From Acidobacteriota bacterium (GTDB lineage: Bacteria; Acidobacteriota; UBA890; WLXD01), in assembly GCA_012103255.1 (NCBI GenBank), contig WLXD01000006.1:1-64000 (forward strand): 64,000 nt of DNA, read 5' to 3'. This document shows positions 28,880 through 37,570 of the stretch, piece by piece; the first letter of the stretch is position 1, and each line of letters starts with the position of its first letter. Below the pieces are notes generated by a model. It saw only the letters and a program-made list of their open reading frames with translations, did no database searches and was not told the DNA's origin. Made by a program: the position numbers and the translations under genes.

Positions 28880-29437
28880 ATGAGCAATTCGGGCGGCAGC
28901 GTACTCGTGATCTGCTACGGCAACCTGTGCCGGAGCCCGATGGCCGAGGGCCTGCTTCGAGCCCGCCTCGGCGAGGCCTGGGAGATCGAATCGGCGGGAA
29001 CCCACGCGTACGGCGGAGATGCGCCATCGGGGCCCGGGGTTGAAGCGATTCAACGTGAGCACAACATCGATATTTCGAGGCAACGATCCGCTCCGCTGAC
29101 CGTTTCAGGAATGCAAGCGGCCGATCACGTGCTCACGATGTCTATTCAGCAGGCCAACATCGCGGCCTCCCTCGGCGGCAATCCCGGACAGGTACGCCTG
29201 CTCGGCTCGTTCGTTCCCGACACCAGCGAGAACGGCTCGGCGGACCCTGGCGGCGCCCAGGCCAGCCCGCTCGAGGTCGTCGACCCGATGGGCGGTTCGT
29301 ACGAGGAATACCGCAAGTGTCTCGACCGGCTCCACGCCTGTGTCGACGGATTCGCGAAGTGGGTCGAGGCAGGCGCCGATCCGAGCGACGGCCCCCCTCC
29401 GGTGGCCAGTCCCGGCTGGCGTCTGCAGGTCGGGTGA
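28880..29437 (+). CDS. Low-molecular-weight protein tyrosine phosphatase
   Basis: The active-site loop VICYGNLCRSPMAEGLLRARL (C-x5-R-S) lies at the N terminus, followed by IESAGTHAYGGDAPSG and the general-acid motif VVDPMGGSYEEYRKC near residue 140. It dephosphorylates tyrosine or arginine residues in the cytoplasm. About 185 residues, ~25 longer than usual because of a central insertion (DTSENGSADPGGAQAS) and a short tail. The start at 28880 (MSNSGGSVLV) is chosen because of the promoter spacing; 28871 is the next in-frame option. No kinase gene is adjacent. The next gene starts 53 nt downstream. Confidence 0.92.
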   Translation: MSNSGGSVLVICYGNLCRSPMAEGLLRARLGEAWEIESAGTHAYGGDAPSGPGVEAIQREHNIDISRQRSAPLTVSGMQAADHVLTMSIQQANIAASLGGNPGQVRLLGSFVPDTSENGSADPGGAQASPLEVVDPMGGSYEEYRKCLDRLHACVDGFAKWVEAGADPSDGPPPVASPGWRLQVG

Positions 29438-29489
29438 AGACTCGTTCGCGAAGGGCCGTGCGCGTGACCGTCTGCAAGGGAGGTGATCG

Positions 29490-30038
29490 ATGATGGACGA
29501 CCTGCCTTCGCTCTACGGCCAGGACGAGTACTTCGGGAAGATCGAGCGCCAGTTCGGCCTGCGCCGTGGCGGCCCGCTCGTACTGTCTCCACGCGACTGG
29601 CAACGGGTGGAACGCTGGCAGAGCGAAGGCGTGCCGCTGGATGTGGTGCTACGCGGGATCAATCGGGCATTCGACGTCCAGGCCGCCGCGCCGTCACCGA
29701 ACCGGATCAACTCGCTCGCATACTGCGAGTCACACATACGCGACGAGTGGGACCAGGCCCGAGAACTAGCCGCCGCGGCGGGCGACGGTGCGGCTGGGGA
29801 TCCGACGATGAGGCACCTTCTCGAATGCGCCGTGGCCTGTCGGGCGCATGCGAACGACGCCATTGCCGCGGATCTTGGGCGTGCCGCGGACGCGCTGGAG
29901 AGGTTGGCCGGTGATTCCACCGGGATGGTCGCGGCGGATCTCGACCGCGCCGCCAGCGAGATCCAGGCCACCCTCGAGGCGGCAGCACCCGCGGCCGCCG
30001 AACTACGACTTCCCAACTTCAGCCCCTGGGCCGTCTAG
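29490..30038 (+). CDS. Conserved-looking protein of unknown function
   Basis: A 182-residue soluble protein with a strong Shine-Dalgarno (GGGAGGTGATCG) before ATGATG. The N-terminal half is structured-looking (LVLSPRDWQRVERWQSEGVPLDVVLRGINRAFD, then YCESHIRDEWDQARELAAAAG). The C-terminal half is alanine-rich helix ([50 protein letters not shown]). The W-x-x-V-x-x-W-x-x-x-G-V-P-L pattern is a helix-turn-helix-like segment, but I recognise no family. Its 3' end carries the likely comEC start in another frame, so expression of the two is probably coupled. Confidence 0.75.
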   Translation: MMDDLPSLYGQDEYFGKIERQFGLRRGGPLVLSPRDWQRVERWQSEGVPLDVVLRGINRAFDVQAAAPSPNRINSLAYCESHIRDEWDQARELAAAAGDGAAGDPTMRHLLECAVACRAHANDAIAADLGRAADALERLAGDSTGMVAADLDRAASEIQATLEAAAPAAAELRLPNFSPWAV

Positions 30039-32397
30039 CCGCAGCGCCCTCGAGCCGCCGTGGTTTGCGGCGCTCCTTCTCGCCGGCTGCGCGGGCGGCG
30101 CCCTAGCCCAGGCATCCGGGTTCATCTCGGGGGCGACGCCGGCTGAGATCACCTGGATTGGTCTTTTCACGGCGTTCGTGTGGCCGGACAAGCGTCGCGT
30201 CTGGGCGGTGATCCTCCGCGCACTCGGAGTACTCACTCTGGCGACTTCTATGGGCGCCGCCGCCAGCGTCGCTCCAGAGGTCGAGAGCTTTCTCGACATG
30301 CCGCAAGGCTCCTCACCCTCCATGTGGATACGCGGCGAGATCCTGCGTGAGCCCGTCTCCACTCCATCCGGTAGCAGGTTCGAACTGCGGATTGACGCCG
30401 TACGACCACGCGACGAATGGGTGCCGGTAGCTGCGCACATGGAAGTCCGCATGGCGTCATCGCCTCCCGCTCCCAACTGGTTCGCTGGCACCTCAGTGGA
30501 ACTGTTCTCGGCTCTCCGCGGAGATCGACCGTCAGCCAACCCGGGGTCGGCGAAGCACGATCGTCTGCGCGTACGCGGTATCGACGTCCGCGCCACGTTG
30601 AAGCATCACTCCCAGGTCCGAATTCGATCGCCCCCACCCGCATCCGTCATCGGGAGTGTCCGCGATCGCATACGCGACGCCATCGGGGACCACCAGGAAT
30701 CCGGCCTCTTGCGCGCGTTGCTGCTGGGCGAGCGGGACGACGTACCGGACGCGATGTGGCAGATCCTGGATCGCGCGGGAGTCTTGCATCTACTGGCGAT
30801 CTCCGGCCTACACGTGGGCATTCTGATTGCGACCGTCCATGTGGTGACCCGTCTGTGCGGAGGTACCCCTCAGCTATCACGGCTCGGCGCTCTTGCAGTG
30901 AGCCTGCTGATCCCGGTGTTCGTCGAGCCGCGGGCGCCCGTGCGTCGGGCCAACAGTTCGGCAACGATCTACCTGCTCGCACGTCTGGTCGGCGCCCGGC
31001 TTCGCGGAATCGACTGCGTTGCGCTGGCTACGACACTGCAGTTGGTCAAGTCACCGATCAGTGTGTTCGACCTGGGTTTCCAGCTGACAACAGCGGCTAG
31101 CGTAGGGCTGGCTCTGGCGTTCGATACAGGCCGACGGCCAGCAGCCTTCTCCGCGCTGGTCCGCACTTCGGCCACCGCGCAGCTCTGGGTCCTCCCGCTG
31201 ATCGCTCTCACCGCGGCGAAGCTCCAACCCCTGGCCGTGGTCGCCAATCTCGTGGCTGTTCCTGCTCTCTCCATCGCGCTGCCGGTGGCGCTGATCAGCG
31301 TCGGGCTCAACACCGTGACACCCGCCTCGGTTTCGGTATTTGCTGGACCCGTCGCCTCGGCGCAGGTGGCCATGATCAATGCGACCGACAGCCTGATCGA
31401 CGCTGTTCGGACCTTTGCCGAGTTGGCGGGAGACGTGTTGCCGGTGATCGCTGCCCCGGCGTTCACATGGACCCACGCCGGCGCTTACTGGGCGGGCCTT
31501 CTCCTCACCGTTACTTCGAATCGCTCGGCGCGCCGTCTGGGTGCCGTCACGGCGACCCTCACAGTCGCTCTCGCGCTTCGCCCGCCGATTCCGTACGAGC
31601 CCCGGCTTGTCGCGTTCGATGTCGGACAGGGCGACGCCGTCCTGGTTGAAACCCCGCGGGGCGCGGTGCTCTACGACGCTGGGGGCTACCCCGGCGTCGA
31701 CTACGACGTCGGCTACCACGTACTGGCTCCGCAACTCAGGCGACGCGGCATCTCGCGGCTCGACTTTCTCGCGATCAGTCACTTCCACGCCGACCATGCG
31801 GCGGGATCGTTGGGTGTCATGAAGTCTGTTGCGACGAGCGAGGTCTGGGTGGGCAGTACCCCACCCGGACATCCCACCCAGGCGAGCGTGCTCGCCGCAG
31901 CGCGCGCATTGGACGCCACGTCCTTTGCGCCATTCGGATTGTTGCAGCGCGCTGGGTGCGCCTGGGATCCCCTGACACCGGACCCGGAGGGCCTACTCGA
32001 GGGTGCGCGCGGCGTTTCGAATCACGCATCGCTGGCGCTGCTCGCACGCTGTGGCCGCTACGGCGTGCTGCTCGCGGGCGACGCCGACGTCGCCGCCGAG
32101 GCCGGCTGGCTGGGCGCGGCTCGCGGCAGGATGTTCGCCACAACGGTCCTCAAGGTCGGCCATCACGGTAGTGATACCAGCACGAGCGCAGCTCTTCTCG
32201 AGGCGCTACGGCCGCGCCACGCGATGATCTCGGTGGGTATCCGCAACCCCTGGCAGCTACCGCGCGACGACGTTCTGCGCCGGCTGCGCGCACGTGGGAT
32301 CAGCGTCTATCGGACCGATCGCGATGGCGCGATCACCGTCCGACTTGCAGACCGAGTTCGCGTTACCGCAGAGCGCTGGGTTCGCGCCCGCTACTAG
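29911..32397 (+). CDS. comEC: ComEC/Rec2 family DNA-uptake channel protein
   Basis: ComEC forms the inner-membrane channel that takes up single-stranded DNA in transformation. Layout: short proline/arginine-rich N terminus, two membrane helices around [18 protein letters not shown], the DUF4131/OB-like region, the competence domain with [28 protein letters not shown] and further helices, then a C-terminal metallo-beta-lactamase-like domain ([55 protein letters not shown]). The metal motif H-F-H-A-D-H looks intact. The start is difficult: no start codon exists in frame between 29914 and ~30178. I chose the GTG at 29911, seven nt after GGAGAGG; the ORF track uses 29848. Either way the gene overlaps its upstream neighbour. 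Its stop overlaps tdk by four bases. Confidence 0.9.
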   Translation: MIPPGWSRRISTAPPARSRPPSRRQHPRPPNYDFPTSAPGPSSRSALEPPWFAALLLAGCAGGALAQASGFISGATPAEITWIGLFTAFVWPDKRRVWAVILRALGVLTLATSMGAAASVAPEVESFLDMPQGSSPSMWIRGEILREPVSTPSGSRFELRIDAVRPRDEWVPVAAHMEVRMASSPPAPNWFAGTSVELFSALRGDRPSANPGSAKHDRLRVRGIDVRATLKHHSQVRIRSPPPASVIGSVRDRIRDAIGDHQESGLLRALLLGERDDVPDAMWQILDRAGVLHLLAISGLHVGILIATVHVVTRLCGGTPQLSRLGALAVSLLIPVFVEPRAPVRRANSSATIYLLARLVGARLRGIDCVALATTLQLVKSPISVFDLGFQLTTAASVGLALAFDTGRRPAAFSALVRTSATAQLWVLPLIALTAAKLQPLAVVANLVAVPALSIALPVALISVGLNTVTPASVSVFAGPVASAQVAMINATDSLIDAVRTFAELAGDVLPVIAAPAFTWTHAGAYWAGLLLTVTSNRSARRLGAVTATLTVALALRPPIPYEPRLVAFDVGQGDAVLVETPRGAVLYDAGGYPGVDYDVGYHVLAPQLRRRGISRLDFLAISHFHADHAAGSLGVMKSVATSEVWVGSTPPGHPTQASVLAAARALDATSFAPFGLLQRAGCAWDPLTPDPEGLLEGARGVSNHASLALLARCGRYGVLLAGDADVAAEAGWLGAARGRMFATTVLKVGHHGSDTSTSAALLEALRPRHAMISVGIRNPWQLPRDDVLRRLRARGISVYRTDRDGAITVRLADRVRVTAERWVRARY

Positions 32398-32972
32398 GCG
32401 TCGTCGCCAGGCTCAAAGCAGTGTCTGCAACGGGCCTCGTAAACCTCGTCAGCACCCACCACGACGCGCTCTCGACTGGACGTGAGACGCTGCGAGAAGT
32501 TTGCCGGCTCGCCACACTGAACGCAGATCGCCAGCGTCTTGGTGATGTACTCGGCCACCGCGAGCATCGCCGGCATCGGCTCGAACGGCTGCCCGCGGTA
32601 GTCCTTGTCGAGCCCCGCAACGATCACTCGACGACCGGCGGCTGCGAGATTCTGGCAGACCTCGACGAGGCCGTCATCGAAGAACTGTGCCTCGTCAATG
32701 CCGATGACCTCTGCCTCGGGGTCAACGTGCGCGACAAGAGTCGCCGTGTCCGGGACTCGGCTGCTCGGCAGACGTTGCTGGTTGTGCGAGACGATGTGGT
32801 CTTCGGCGAAACGATCATCGACACCGGGTTTGAAGATCTGCACCCGCTGCTTGGCAATCTCCGCTCGCCTCAACCGCCTGATCAGCTCCTCACTCTTTCC
32901 GGAAAACATGCTGCCGCAGATCACCTCGATCGTGCCGCGACCGAGTTGTTTGCGAGGTTCCAGTCGTGCCAT
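32394..32972 (-). CDS. tdk: Thymidine kinase
   Basis: Salvages thymidine to dTMP with ATP. The ~192-residue protein has Walker [21 protein letters not shown], the type II signature [21 protein letters not shown], the lasso-region [34 protein letters not shown] and zinc-binding cysteines (CVQC and CRHC). Length fits the tetrameric bacterial type. I use the ATG at 32972; a GTG five codons upstream is the alternative. It is convergent with comEC (CTAG stop overlap) and divergent from tatC. Confidence 0.96.
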   Translation of the reverse strand: MARLEPRKQLGRGTIEVICGSMFSGKSEELIRRLRRAEIAKQRVQIFKPGVDDRFAEDHIVSHNQQRLPSSRVPDTATLVAHVDPEAEVIGIDEAQFFDDGLVEVCQNLAAAGRRVIVAGLDKDYRGQPFEPMPAMLAVAEYITKTLAICVQCGEPANFSQRLTSSRERVVVGADEVYEARCRHCFEPGDDA

Positions 32973-33012
32973 CTGTTGCCGACTCACACGTGTCTGGCGG
33001 TTCGCGCCCCCC

Positions 33013-33021
33013 TGCTAACAT
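33013..33021 (+). promoter_or_regulatory. Extended -10 promoter for tatC
   Basis: TGC-TAACAT, predicting a ~37-nt leader to the GTG of tatC, which has GAGG eight nt before it. Another instance of the recurring motif. Confidence 0.55.
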
Positions 33022-33064
33022 GCCGGGATTCACGCCGCGCTGATCCAGGTACCGCCGAGGCCCT

Positions 33065-33805
33065 GTGGAAGAAGTCCTCAACGACGAATCGCCGCTCCGC
33101 GCCTTGCTGCGCGGATTCGAGCGCGCCCGCAAGCTTACAGTTTGGACTCTTGTCGCGCTCCTCATTGGCACGAGTGTGTCGTGGGCCTACGCGCGGGAGA
33201 TCTACAGCCTGCTGGCGCTGCCCTTGACCCGCGAACTCGCCGAGCGAGGACAGGACGCCCGGCTCACCATCACCGGACTGAGCGATCCTTTCATCCTCTA
33301 CTTCACTCTGTCCTTGATGGGCGGGATCGTGATCGCGCTGCCGATCCTTTCGGCACAGCTCTACATGATCGTGGCAGCCCGGGTCAGGGTGAAGTCGTCG
33401 TTGCAGATCGCCGGCTTCGCGATCGCCGGCACCACGCTGTTCGTTGGCGGCATGGCGTTCTGCTATTTCATTCTGCTGCCGTTCGCGATCGCCTATCTCC
33501 TTGATATCGCTTCCCAATTCGAGACCGCGGTGACGGTGCGTGATTTCCTGCGATTTTCAACGCGGCTCCTGCTCGCCATGGGGCTCGGCGCACAGCTTCC
33601 TCTTGTGGCGCTGGTCGCGTCGCGCGTCGGCCTGGTAACCGCCGGAGGCTTGTGGCGCGGGCTGCCGTACGCGACGGTAACCGCCTTCATTGCTGCCGCG
33701 TGGATCACTCCGCCGGATGGCATGAGTCAGCTGCTCGTGGGCGTGCCGCTACTGATCCTCTACATGATCGGCATCGGGCTCGCCGCGTTGTTCGGCCGCG
33801 GCTAG
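33065..33805 (+). CDS. tatC: TatC-family twin-arginine translocase subunit, divergent
   Basis: TatC is the six-helix receptor of the Tat pathway that exports folded proteins. The 246-residue GTG-start protein has six hydrophobic segments and the landmarks SDPFILYFTLSLMGGIVIALPILSAQLYM, FVGGMAFCYFILLPFAIAYL, MGLGAQLPLVAL and ITPPDGMSQLLVGVPLLILYMIGI. It lacks acidic residues that are strongly conserved: the Glu of the K-H-E-R-R loop that touches the signal peptide (here VRVKSS), the Glu of the F-E-V-P motif (here AQLP) and the Glu of L-F/Y-E-I (here LYMI). The family call is secure but function may be altered or supported by a second TatC. No tatA/B is adjacent. The 3' end overlaps mazG by 57 bp, convergent. 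Confidence 0.9.
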   Translation: MEEVLNDESPLRALLRGFERARKLTVWTLVALLIGTSVSWAYAREIYSLLALPLTRELAERGQDARLTITGLSDPFILYFTLSLMGGIVIALPILSAQLYMIVAARVRVKSSLQIAGFAIAGTTLFVGGMAFCYFILLPFAIAYLLDIASQFETAVTVRDFLRFSTRLLLAMGLGAQLPLVALVASRVGLVTAGGLWRGLPYATVTAFIAAAWITPPDGMSQLLVGVPLLILYMIGIGLAALFGRG

Positions 33806-34648
33806 AGCGCACTTGGCGCGCTCCCATTCGATCTCCATGGCCTCGGGGGTTTGCTCGACATGGCCTTCGCGAACCGCGGCCTCTACGCGCCGGAATCGAC
33901 GCTCGAATCGACCCGTGGCTGAGTTTGCGGCTACCTCGGCCGACACGCCGAGATGACGTGCCAGATTGGTCAGGGCCAGAAGCAAATCGCCGAGTTCTTC
34001 TTCGGCGCGATCCCTTCGCCCCGCCTGAACCTCGTGTTCCAGCTCGGCAACTTCCTCGCGCACCTTTGCCAGGACCGCCTCGGCATCAGGCCAGTCAAAG
34101 TTGAGTTGTGCCGCTCGCTTACCCGTCTTCTGTGCGCGCTCGAGAGCCGGCAGACTCCGCGCAATGTCGTCCATCAGCGACGGCTCGCCCTCGGCGTCGC
34201 GCTCCTGATGCTTGATTGCCTCCCAGTTGCGCAGCACCTCGTCGGCGTCAGCGACGTCCAGGTCGCCGAAAACGTGCGGATGACGCCGGACTAGCTTGTC
34301 GTTGATGGACCGCACCGCGTCATGGATGGTGAAAGTGCGATCTTCAGCGCCGAGCTGCGCCAGGAAAACCACCTGTAGCATTAGGTCACCGAGTTCTCCA
34401 AGCAGGGCGCGCGGATCTCCATCCTCGATAGCCTGGACGACCTCGTACGCTTCCTCGAGCGTGTACCGACGCAGACTCATGAAATCCTGCTCGCGATCCC
34501 AAGGGCAACCGTCAGGGCCACGAAGGCGGCGCATGATCGCCACGAGCTCAGCCAAGAGATCGCCTGCTGCGCGGTCGTCAGGAGTGCGTTCCACTCCGCG
34601 GTCGGCGGTTGTCCGGCGCTCGGATTCGCTGGAGTCTTGGGCTTCCAT
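33749..34648 (-). CDS. mazG: Nucleoside triphosphate pyrophosphohydrolase MazG
   Basis: MazG hydrolyses NTPs and dNTPs to monophosphates and pyrophosphate, cleaning the pool and lowering (p)ppGpp effects. The 299-residue protein has the two MazG repeats: LVAIMRRLRGPDGCPWDREQDFMSLRRYTLEEAYEVVQAIEDGD with the E-x-x-E helix, LGELGDLMLQVVFLAQLG, the central VRRHPHVFGDL, then the second copy KVREEVAELEHEV..RAEEELGDLLLALTNLARHLG. Metal-binding acidic residues are present in both. N-terminal ~28 residues are a polar extension. Promoter and start suggest a two-nt leader. It is divergent from the DUF1844 gene. Confidence 0.95.
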   Translation of the reverse strand: MEAQDSSESERRTTADRGVERTPDDRAAGDLLAELVAIMRRLRGPDGCPWDREQDFMSLRRYTLEEAYEVVQAIEDGDPRALLGELGDLMLQVVFLAQLGAEDRTFTIHDAVRSINDKLVRRHPHVFGDLDVADADEVLRNWEAIKHQERDAEGEPSLMDDIARSLPALERAQKTGKRAAQLNFDWPDAEAVLAKVREEVAELEHEVQAGRRDRAEEELGDLLLALTNLARHLGVSAEVAANSATGRFERRFRRVEAAVREGHVEQTPEAMEIEWERAKCALAAAEQRGEPDADHVEDQ

Positions 34649-34656
34649 GGCGGCGG

Positions 34657-34697
34657 AGTCTAGCAGGCCAATCAGCTACCGCGACGCCTGCTAGACT
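34657..34697. promoter_or_regulatory. Divergent extended -10 promoters forming a perfect 12-bp inverted repeat
   Basis: AGTCTAGCAGGC (34657-34668) and GCCTGCTAGACT (34686-34697) are exact inverted copies separated by 17 bp. Each contains TGC-TAGACT reading outward. The right copy ends 6 nt before the DUF1844 ATG (34704), putting +1 on the A; the left copy ends 8 nt before the mazG ATG (34648). The repeat could also be an operator or, if transcribed, a hairpin. Confidence 0.55.
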
Positions 34698-34703
34698 GCC
34701 GGC

Positions 34704-35306
34704 ATGAGCGAAAATGATGAGGCCCCACCGGTAAAGATCAAGGTCACCGACCGACGCCTGTTCGACATGGACGGCAACCTTCGTGACGATGTCTCCGAAG
34801 AGGCCGCAGAAGAGGCTCCGCCGGTTTCCCAACGCTCCGAATCACCGGACACGGCTGAAGAGCCCAGCGCCGCGAACGTCAGCGCACCCGAACCCGCGGA
34901 CTCGGGCGACGAAGCCCCTGCCGTGCCGGCCAGTGCGCCAGTGGACCAGCCGTTCGTCGAGCCGGAAGCGACCGTCGAGGCCGCACCGGCTCCGGAAGCC
35001 GCTCCTCCCGCCGAGACGGACGAAACGACCGAGCAAGAAGTCCTGCAATTTGGCGAAGAGGCGCTCATGCGCTTCATCGAAGAGCAGTACATCGGTGGTC
35101 TTCTCGCTCTAGGCGCAATGCCCGAACCGCAGACCGGCCAGATCGTCGAAGATCTCGACCTGGCTCAGGTACGAATCGAGGTTCTGGGTATCCTTCGTGA
35201 TCGAGCGGAGACCAGTCTGTCGATGGAGGCCCGCAAGGGCATCGATGATGTCATCTACCAGCTGCGGATGGCCTACCTCCAGAAGCGCAAGGTTGTGAAG
35301 CTCTAG
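34704..35306 (+). CDS. DUF1844 domain protein
   Basis: A 200-residue cytoplasmic protein. N terminus (KIKVTDRRLFDMDGNLRDDV) and C-terminal helical block (LQFGEEALMRFIEEQYIGGLLALGAMPEP..GQIVEDLDLAQVRIEVLGILRDRAETSLSMEARKGIDDVIYQLRMAYLQ) are the two conserved parts of DUF1844 proteins found in Acidobacteriota, Planctomycetes and Deltaproteobacteria. Between them lies a ~90-residue acidic, proline/alanine-rich linker. Function unknown. No Shine-Dalgarno; the promoter spacing predicts a leaderless mRNA. The 286-bp gap downstream holds a small GCGCGC hairpin (35321-35335) and the dnaK promoter. Confidence 0.85.
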   Translation: MSENDEAPPVKIKVTDRRLFDMDGNLRDDVSEEAAEEAPPVSQRSESPDTAEEPSAANVSAPEPADSGDEAPAVPASAPVDQPFVEPEATVEAAPAPEAAPPAETDETTEQEVLQFGEEALMRFIEEQYIGGLLALGAMPEPQTGQIVEDLDLAQVRIEVLGILRDRAETSLSMEARKGIDDVIYQLRMAYLQKRKVVKL

Positions 35307-35427
35307 CCTTCCCGGCTACCGCGCGCTGCGCGCGCAACTGCCGTCGGTGCCAAGCCCTCGCCCCCTGCGTGCTCGCCAGGCGTGTTCCTTTGTTCTGCAA
35401 GCGTGAGCTCTGACGTCTATAAAATGA

Positions 35428-35448
35428 CTTGATAGAAGTCTACTCAAC
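35428..35448. promoter_or_regulatory. HAIR-like operator for HspR
   Basis: CTTGATA-N7-ACTCAAC. The HAIR consensus known from Streptomyces and Mycobacterium is CTTGAGT-N7-ACTCAAG; this site keeps the exact spacing, five of seven bases in the left half and six of seven in the right. It covers the -35 and most of the spacer of the dnaK promoter, so binding would block RNA polymerase. An HspR gene is in the operon it controls. Confidence 0.75.
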
Positions 35449-35457
35449 TTTTATAAT
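35429..35457 (+). promoter_or_regulatory. Near-consensus sigma70 promoter of the dnaK operon
   Basis: TTGATA (35429-35434), 17-bp spacer, TATAAT (35452-35457): eleven of twelve consensus bases with ideal spacing, in an AT-rich patch of an otherwise GC-rich region. Predicts a ~130-nt leader before dnaK. No sigma32-type promoter is visible, in line with control by repression. Confidence 0.85.
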
Positions 35458-35592
35458 CGAAGAACATTCAAGCGATTCCATTCTTGGGCCTCCAGGCCCA
35501 TTGGCCGTCTGCAGAACCTGCAATGCCGGCCCTGAACGACACCCAGCTAGCAGGAACAGCAGTTCGCTGCGTTCCTCCCAGGAGAATCAGCA

Positions 35593-37503
35593 ATGGGCAA
35601 GATCATCGGTATCGATCTCGGTACAACGAACTCCGTAGTCGCCGTGATGGAAGGCGGCGAGCCCGTCGTCATTCCGAACGCCGAGGGCGGCCGCACCACA
35701 CCGTCCGTCGTGGCATTCAAAGACGACGGCGAGCGTCTCGTCGGGCAGGTCGCGAAGCGACAGGCCGTCACCAATCCGGACAACACCATCTTCTCGATCA
35801 AGCGCTTCATGGGGCGCCGGCACGACGAGGTATCGAGCGAGCTGAAGATGGTCCCCTACTCCGTCGAGGCCGAGTCCGACGACGTACGGGTGATCTCCGG
35901 TGACAAGCGTTACTCGCCTCCCGAGATCTCGGCAATGATCCTGCAGAAGCTCAAGGGCGCCGCGGAGGATTACCTCGGCGAGACCGTAGATGCGGCCGTG
36001 ATCACCGTACCGGCCTACTTCAACGACTCGCAGCGTCAGGCGACGAAGGACGCTGGCAAGATCGCGGGCCTCAAGGTCGAGCGCATCATCAACGAGCCGA
36101 CCGCTGCGGCACTCGCATACGGACTCGAGAAGAAGACCGACGAGAAGATCGCTGTCTATGACTTCGGTGGCGGCACGTTCGACGTGTCGATCCTGGAAGT
36201 CGGCGACGGGGTCGTCGAGGTCAAGGCCACCAATGGTGACTCTCACCTCGGTGGTGACAACCTCGACCAGCGCGTCATGGATTGGATCATCACCGAGTTC
36301 AAGAAGGATCAGGGCGTCGACCTGTCGGCCGATCGCATGGCCCTGCAGCGCCTCCGCGAGGCGGCAGAAAAGGCGAAGATCGAACTCTCGAGCGTGGCCG
36401 AGACCGACATCAACCTGCCCTTCATCACGGCAGATCAGAGCGGCCCGAAGCACCTCACTCTGAAGCTGTCGCGCTCCAAGTTCGAGAGCCTGATCGAGGC
36501 CGATCTCGCCCGCGCCGTTCAGCCCTGCAAGCAGGCGCTGGCGGATGCCGGTCTGAACCCGAGCGAGATCGACGAGGTCGTACTCGTCGGTGGTACAACG
36601 CGCGTGCCCGCAGTCCAGGCACAGGTACAGGAAGTGTTCGGGAAGGAGCCTCACAAGGGCGTCAACCCCGACGAGGTTGTAGCTCTGGGTGCAGCGATCC
36701 AGGGTGGTGTTCTCGGCGGCGAGGTCAGCGACCTGTTGCTGCTCGACGTCACTCCGCTTTCGCTGGGCATCGAGACGCTGGGTAGCGTCACGACGGTCCT
36801 CATCGAGCGCAACACAACCATCCCGACGCGCAAGAGCGAGGTCTTCACGACCGCTGCTGACAACCAGCCATCCGTAGAGGTGCACGTCCTACAGGGCGAG
36901 CGCGAGATGGCCGGCGACAACCGCACGCTAGGCCGCTTCCACCTGGAAGGCATTCCGGCCGCGCCGCGCGGTGTGCCGCAGGTAGAGGTCACATTCGACA
37001 TCGATGCCAACGGCATCCTCAACGTCACGGCCAAGGATCTCGGCACCAACAAGGAGCAGAAGATCACGGTGACGTCGTCGAGTGGTCTTTCGGATACCGA
37101 GATCGACGACATGGTGAAGGACGCCGAAGCGCACGCGTCCGACGACCAGGGACGTCGCGAGCAGATCGAAGCCCGCAACGGTCTCGACGGCCTCGTGTAC
37201 CAGACAGAGAAGCTGCTCAACGACAATCGCGAGGACCTCGAGGCCGACTCCATCGGCGCCGTGGAAACGGCGGTCGCCGACGCCCGCAAGGCACTGGAGA
37301 ACGAGGAAGCCTCCGCAGAGGAGCTGAAGCAGGCGACTGAGACCCTGCAGCAGGCTTCGCACCAGCTGGCGCAGACGATGTACCAGCAGGCGAGCGCATC
37401 CGAGGCCGGCGAGCCCACCGAGGAGCAGGACTCCGATGAGGGTGACGTCATCGAGGCCGAGGTCGTTGAGGACGAGGTTGTCGAGGACAGCAACGCCTCC
37501 TGA
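35593..37503 (+). CDS. dnaK: Molecular chaperone DnaK (Hsp70)
   Basis: DnaK binds unfolded segments in an ATP cycle driven by J-proteins and GrpE. 636 residues: nucleotide-binding domain with [61 protein letters not shown] and [13 protein letters not shown]; substrate-binding domain with [13 protein letters not shown] and [30 protein letters not shown]; helical lid; and a long acidic tail ending EDSNAS. It lacks the EEVD-type tail but that is not expected in DnaK. AGGAG precedes the ATG. First gene of dnaK-dnaJ2-hspR-ATPase, with a strong hairpin separating it from the second gene. Confidence 0.98.
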   Translation: MGKIIGIDLGTTNSVVAVMEGGEPVVIPNAEGGRTTPSVVAFKDDGERLVGQVAKRQAVTNPDNTIFSIKRFMGRRHDEVSSELKMVPYSVEAESDDVRVISGDKRYSPPEISAMILQKLKGAAEDYLGETVDAAVITVPAYFNDSQRQATKDAGKIAGLKVERIINEPTAAALAYGLEKKTDEKIAVYDFGGGTFDVSILEVGDGVVEVKATNGDSHLGGDNLDQRVMDWIITEFKKDQGVDLSADRMALQRLREAAEKAKIELSSVAETDINLPFITADQSGPKHLTLKLSRSKFESLIEADLARAVQPCKQALADAGLNPSEIDEVVLVGGTTRVPAVQAQVQEVFGKEPHKGVNPDEVVALGAAIQGGVLGGEVSDLLLLDVTPLSLGIETLGSVTTVLIERNTTIPTRKSEVFTTAADNQPSVEVHVLQGEREMAGDNRTLGRFHLEGIPAAPRGVPQVEVTFDIDANGILNVTAKDLGTNKEQKITVTSSSGLSDTEIDDMVKDAEAHASDDQGRREQIEARNGLDGLVYQTEKLLNDNREDLEADSIGAVETAVADARKALENEEASAEELKQATETLQQASHQLAQTMYQQASASEAGEPTEEQDSDEGDVIEAEVVEDEVVEDSNAS

Positions 37504-37518
37504 CTAAGCGTGGCGACC

Positions 37519-37548
37519 GGGGCGGGGTGGTACAAACCTCCCCGCCCC
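37519..37548 (+). terminator. Strong hairpin between dnaK and the dnaJ-like gene
   Basis: GGGGCGGGG (37519-37527) pairs with CCCCGCCCC (37540-37548), extended by two G-C pairs across a T-T mismatch, loop TACAAA. No T tract follows, so it may partly terminate or mark an RNA processing point, leaving dnaK in excess over the downstream genes. Confidence 0.6.
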
Positions 37549-37570
37549 TACCGCTTCACCTGAGGTCAAT

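Noticed and set aside
35466-35472. Second HAIR half-site (ATTCAAG) downstream of the dnaK -10
   Set aside because: The position where its partner should be reads TATAATC, the -10 region, with no match to CTTGAGT.
35587-36885. Minus-strand 432-aa ORF
   Set aside because: Antisense shadow of dnaK, a common artefact over highly expressed GC-rich genes.
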